Shown here: positions 27,644 to 28,683 of the stretch, piece after piece | Numbering within the stretch: the stretch's first letter is position 1 | How the letters are laid out: each line of letters opens with the position of its first letter | Source of the DNA: an uncultured Bacilli bacterium | GTDB lineage: Bacteria; Bacillota_I; Bacilli_A; RF39; UBA660 | Assembly: GCA_934101625.1 (NCBI GenBank) | Contig: CAKORV010000010.1 | Coordinates: 1 to 28,683, forward strand | Direction of reading: 5' to 3' | Length of the DNA: 28,683 nucleotides | Notes under the pieces: generated by a model | The model's database searches: none | Seen by the model: only the letters and a program-made list of their open reading frames with translations | What the model was told of the DNA's origin: nothing | Program-made: the position numbers and the translations under genes

Positions 27644-28683
27644 ATGAAAATATTAAGTGTAAATGCAGGTAGTAGTAGTTTAAAGTTTCAACTATATGAA
27701 ATGCCTGAAGAAACTGCTTTGATAAGCGGTGTATTTGAAAGAATAGGAATAGATGGTAGTTTTTATACTATTAAATTCAATGGAGAAAAGATTAAGAAAG
27801 AAGTAGAATTACCTACTCACAAAGTAGCTTTTGAATTGTTAATTAAAGAGTTAATTGATTTAGGATTAGTTAAAAATCTTGATGAAATTAAAGGTGTAGG
27901 ACATAGAATAGTTCAAGGAGGAAGTTATTTTGATAGAACAGTTGTAGTAGATGAAGATGTTGTATCAAAAATAGATGAATTAAGTGCCTTAGCGCCTTTA
28001 CATAATCCGGCAGCTATAGTTGGTATCAGAGCTAGTCAAGAAGTTATGCCTAATGCTGTTCAAACAGTAGTATTTGATACTGCATTCCATCAAACAATGG
28101 CAGAAGAAACATATATGTATGCCTTACCATATGAATGGGCTAGTGATTATAAAATAAGAAGATATGGAGCTCATGGAACAAGTCATAAATATGTAAGTGC
28201 TAGAATGAATGAAATTTTAGGAAGAAATAATACTAAATTAATTACATGTCATATAGGAAATGGTGCTTCTATAAGTGCTGTTAAAGATGGCAAATGTGTT
28301 AATACAAGTATGGGATTAACTCCAAATGCTGGACTTATAATGGGAAGTAGATGTGGAGATATAGATGCTACTATAGTACCTTATATGATGGATAAATTAA
28401 AAATTAATTCTAAAGAAATGGATACAATTCTTAATAAAGAAAGTGGATTACTTGGTATAAGTGGAGTAAGTAGTGACTCTAGAGATATAGAAGAAGGAAT
28501 TAGTAAAGGTAATCATAGATGTGAACTTGCACAAAAGATGTATGTAAGAAGAATTATAGATTACATTGCAAAATACTATGTAGAACTAGGTGGGTGTGAT
28601 GCAATTATATTTACTGCTGGTGTAGGAGAAAACTCTATATCAACTAGACGTGAAGTATTAGATGGACTAAGTGTATTAGGTGT
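27644..28683 (+). CDS. ackA: acetate kinase, 3' end outside the window
   Basis: First 346 codons of acetate kinase (usually about 400), which makes ATP and acetate from acetyl phosphate. MKILSVNAGSSSLKFQLYEM holds the phosphate-binding N7; GHRIVQGG supplies the substrate arginine; DTAFHQTMA holds the catalytic aspartate; YGAHGTSHKYV gives the active-site histidine; HIGNGASISAV and GSRCGDIDATIVP carry the second arginine; TAGVGENS is near the end of the visible part. AAGGAG lies seven bases before the ATG. No pta is visible, so the partner enzyme is elsewhere or beyond the edge. Confidence 0.97.
   Translation, partial: MKILSVNAGSSSLKFQLYEMPEETALISGVFERIGIDGSFYTIKFNGEKIKKEVELPTHKVAFELLIKELIDLGLVKNLDEIKGVGHRIVQGGSYFDRTVVVDEDVVSKIDELSALAPLHNPAAIVGIRASQEVMPNAVQTVVFDTAFHQTMAEETYMYALPYEWASDYKIRRYGAHGTSHKYVSARMNEILGRNNTKLITCHIGNGASISAVKDGKCVNTSMGLTPNAGLIMGSRCGDIDATIVPYMMDKLKINSKEMDTILNKESGLLGISGVSSDSRDIEEGISKGNHRCELAQKMYVRRIIDYIAKYYVELGGCDAIIFTAGVGENSISTRREVLDGLSVLG

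Noticed and set aside
1..28683. Mycoplasma-type code (TGA = Trp) because of the very low GC
   Set aside because: All conserved tryptophans are TGG and TGA ends the 8721 gene and the toxin-1 peptide; cell-wall genes are also present.

Overview
The window is very AT-rich and gene-dense, and it reads as a chromosomal segment of a low-GC Bacillota. The gene set (MraZ/RsmH/FtsL/PBP division cluster, SirA-YneF pair, PrsA-type foldase, GatCAB, LepA, SmpB, acetate kinase), AGGAGG-type ribosome binding sites and standard code 11 (TGG for Trp, TGA used as a stop) point to a walled relative of Bacilli. Uncultured gut lineages such as the RF39/Erysipelotrichia-like groups are the best guess; this placement is inference.

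Layout. 1-430: a 77-bp direct repeat carrying promoter and 5' parts of small-RNA genes on the minus strand, with a decayed hydrophobic toxin-like frame on the plus strand. 431-5001: an operon starting with a MraZ box and running mraZ-rsmH-ftsL-pbp (PASTA)-sirA-like-yneF to a strong terminator; the usual mraY/murD/ftsW/murG genes are absent. 5049-8283: a large surface protein, RNase HII and a membrane-anchored parvulin foldase. 8284-8720: a 0.4-kb gap with a possible sRNA and a strong promoter with a palindrome. 8721-12358: a small membrane protein, a type IV pilus/type II secretion PilC-PilD pair and smpB. 12356-16876: a TetR regulator divergent from a giant RND/MMPL exporter fused to an exported domain.

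16877-17700 is the most unusual part. Two convergent modules each have a plus-strand sRNA with its own promoter and a minus-strand gene for a 29- or 38-residue hydrophobic peptide. In the first, the Shine-Dalgarno sequence can be folded away, and in both the mRNA leader is complementary to the 3' region. These are hallmarks of type I toxin-antitoxin systems. The sRNA family recurs at the start of the window with compensatory stem changes. Just beyond lies a decayed Abi_2 (AbiD/AbiF) abortive-infection gene that still has a strong promoter and a short structured leader RNA.

17924-19124: an overlapping two-gene unit with a HipA/CtkA-like kinase. 19280-25999: lepA, a second copy of the surface-protein family, and gatCAB. 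This segment is bracketed by inverted pairs of a 23-bp-period repeat (19128-19170 and 26118-26157). 26306-27550: an AAA/DUF4143 ATPase. The window ends inside ackA. Core translation and division genes are thus interleaved with defence/addiction-type accessory islands.
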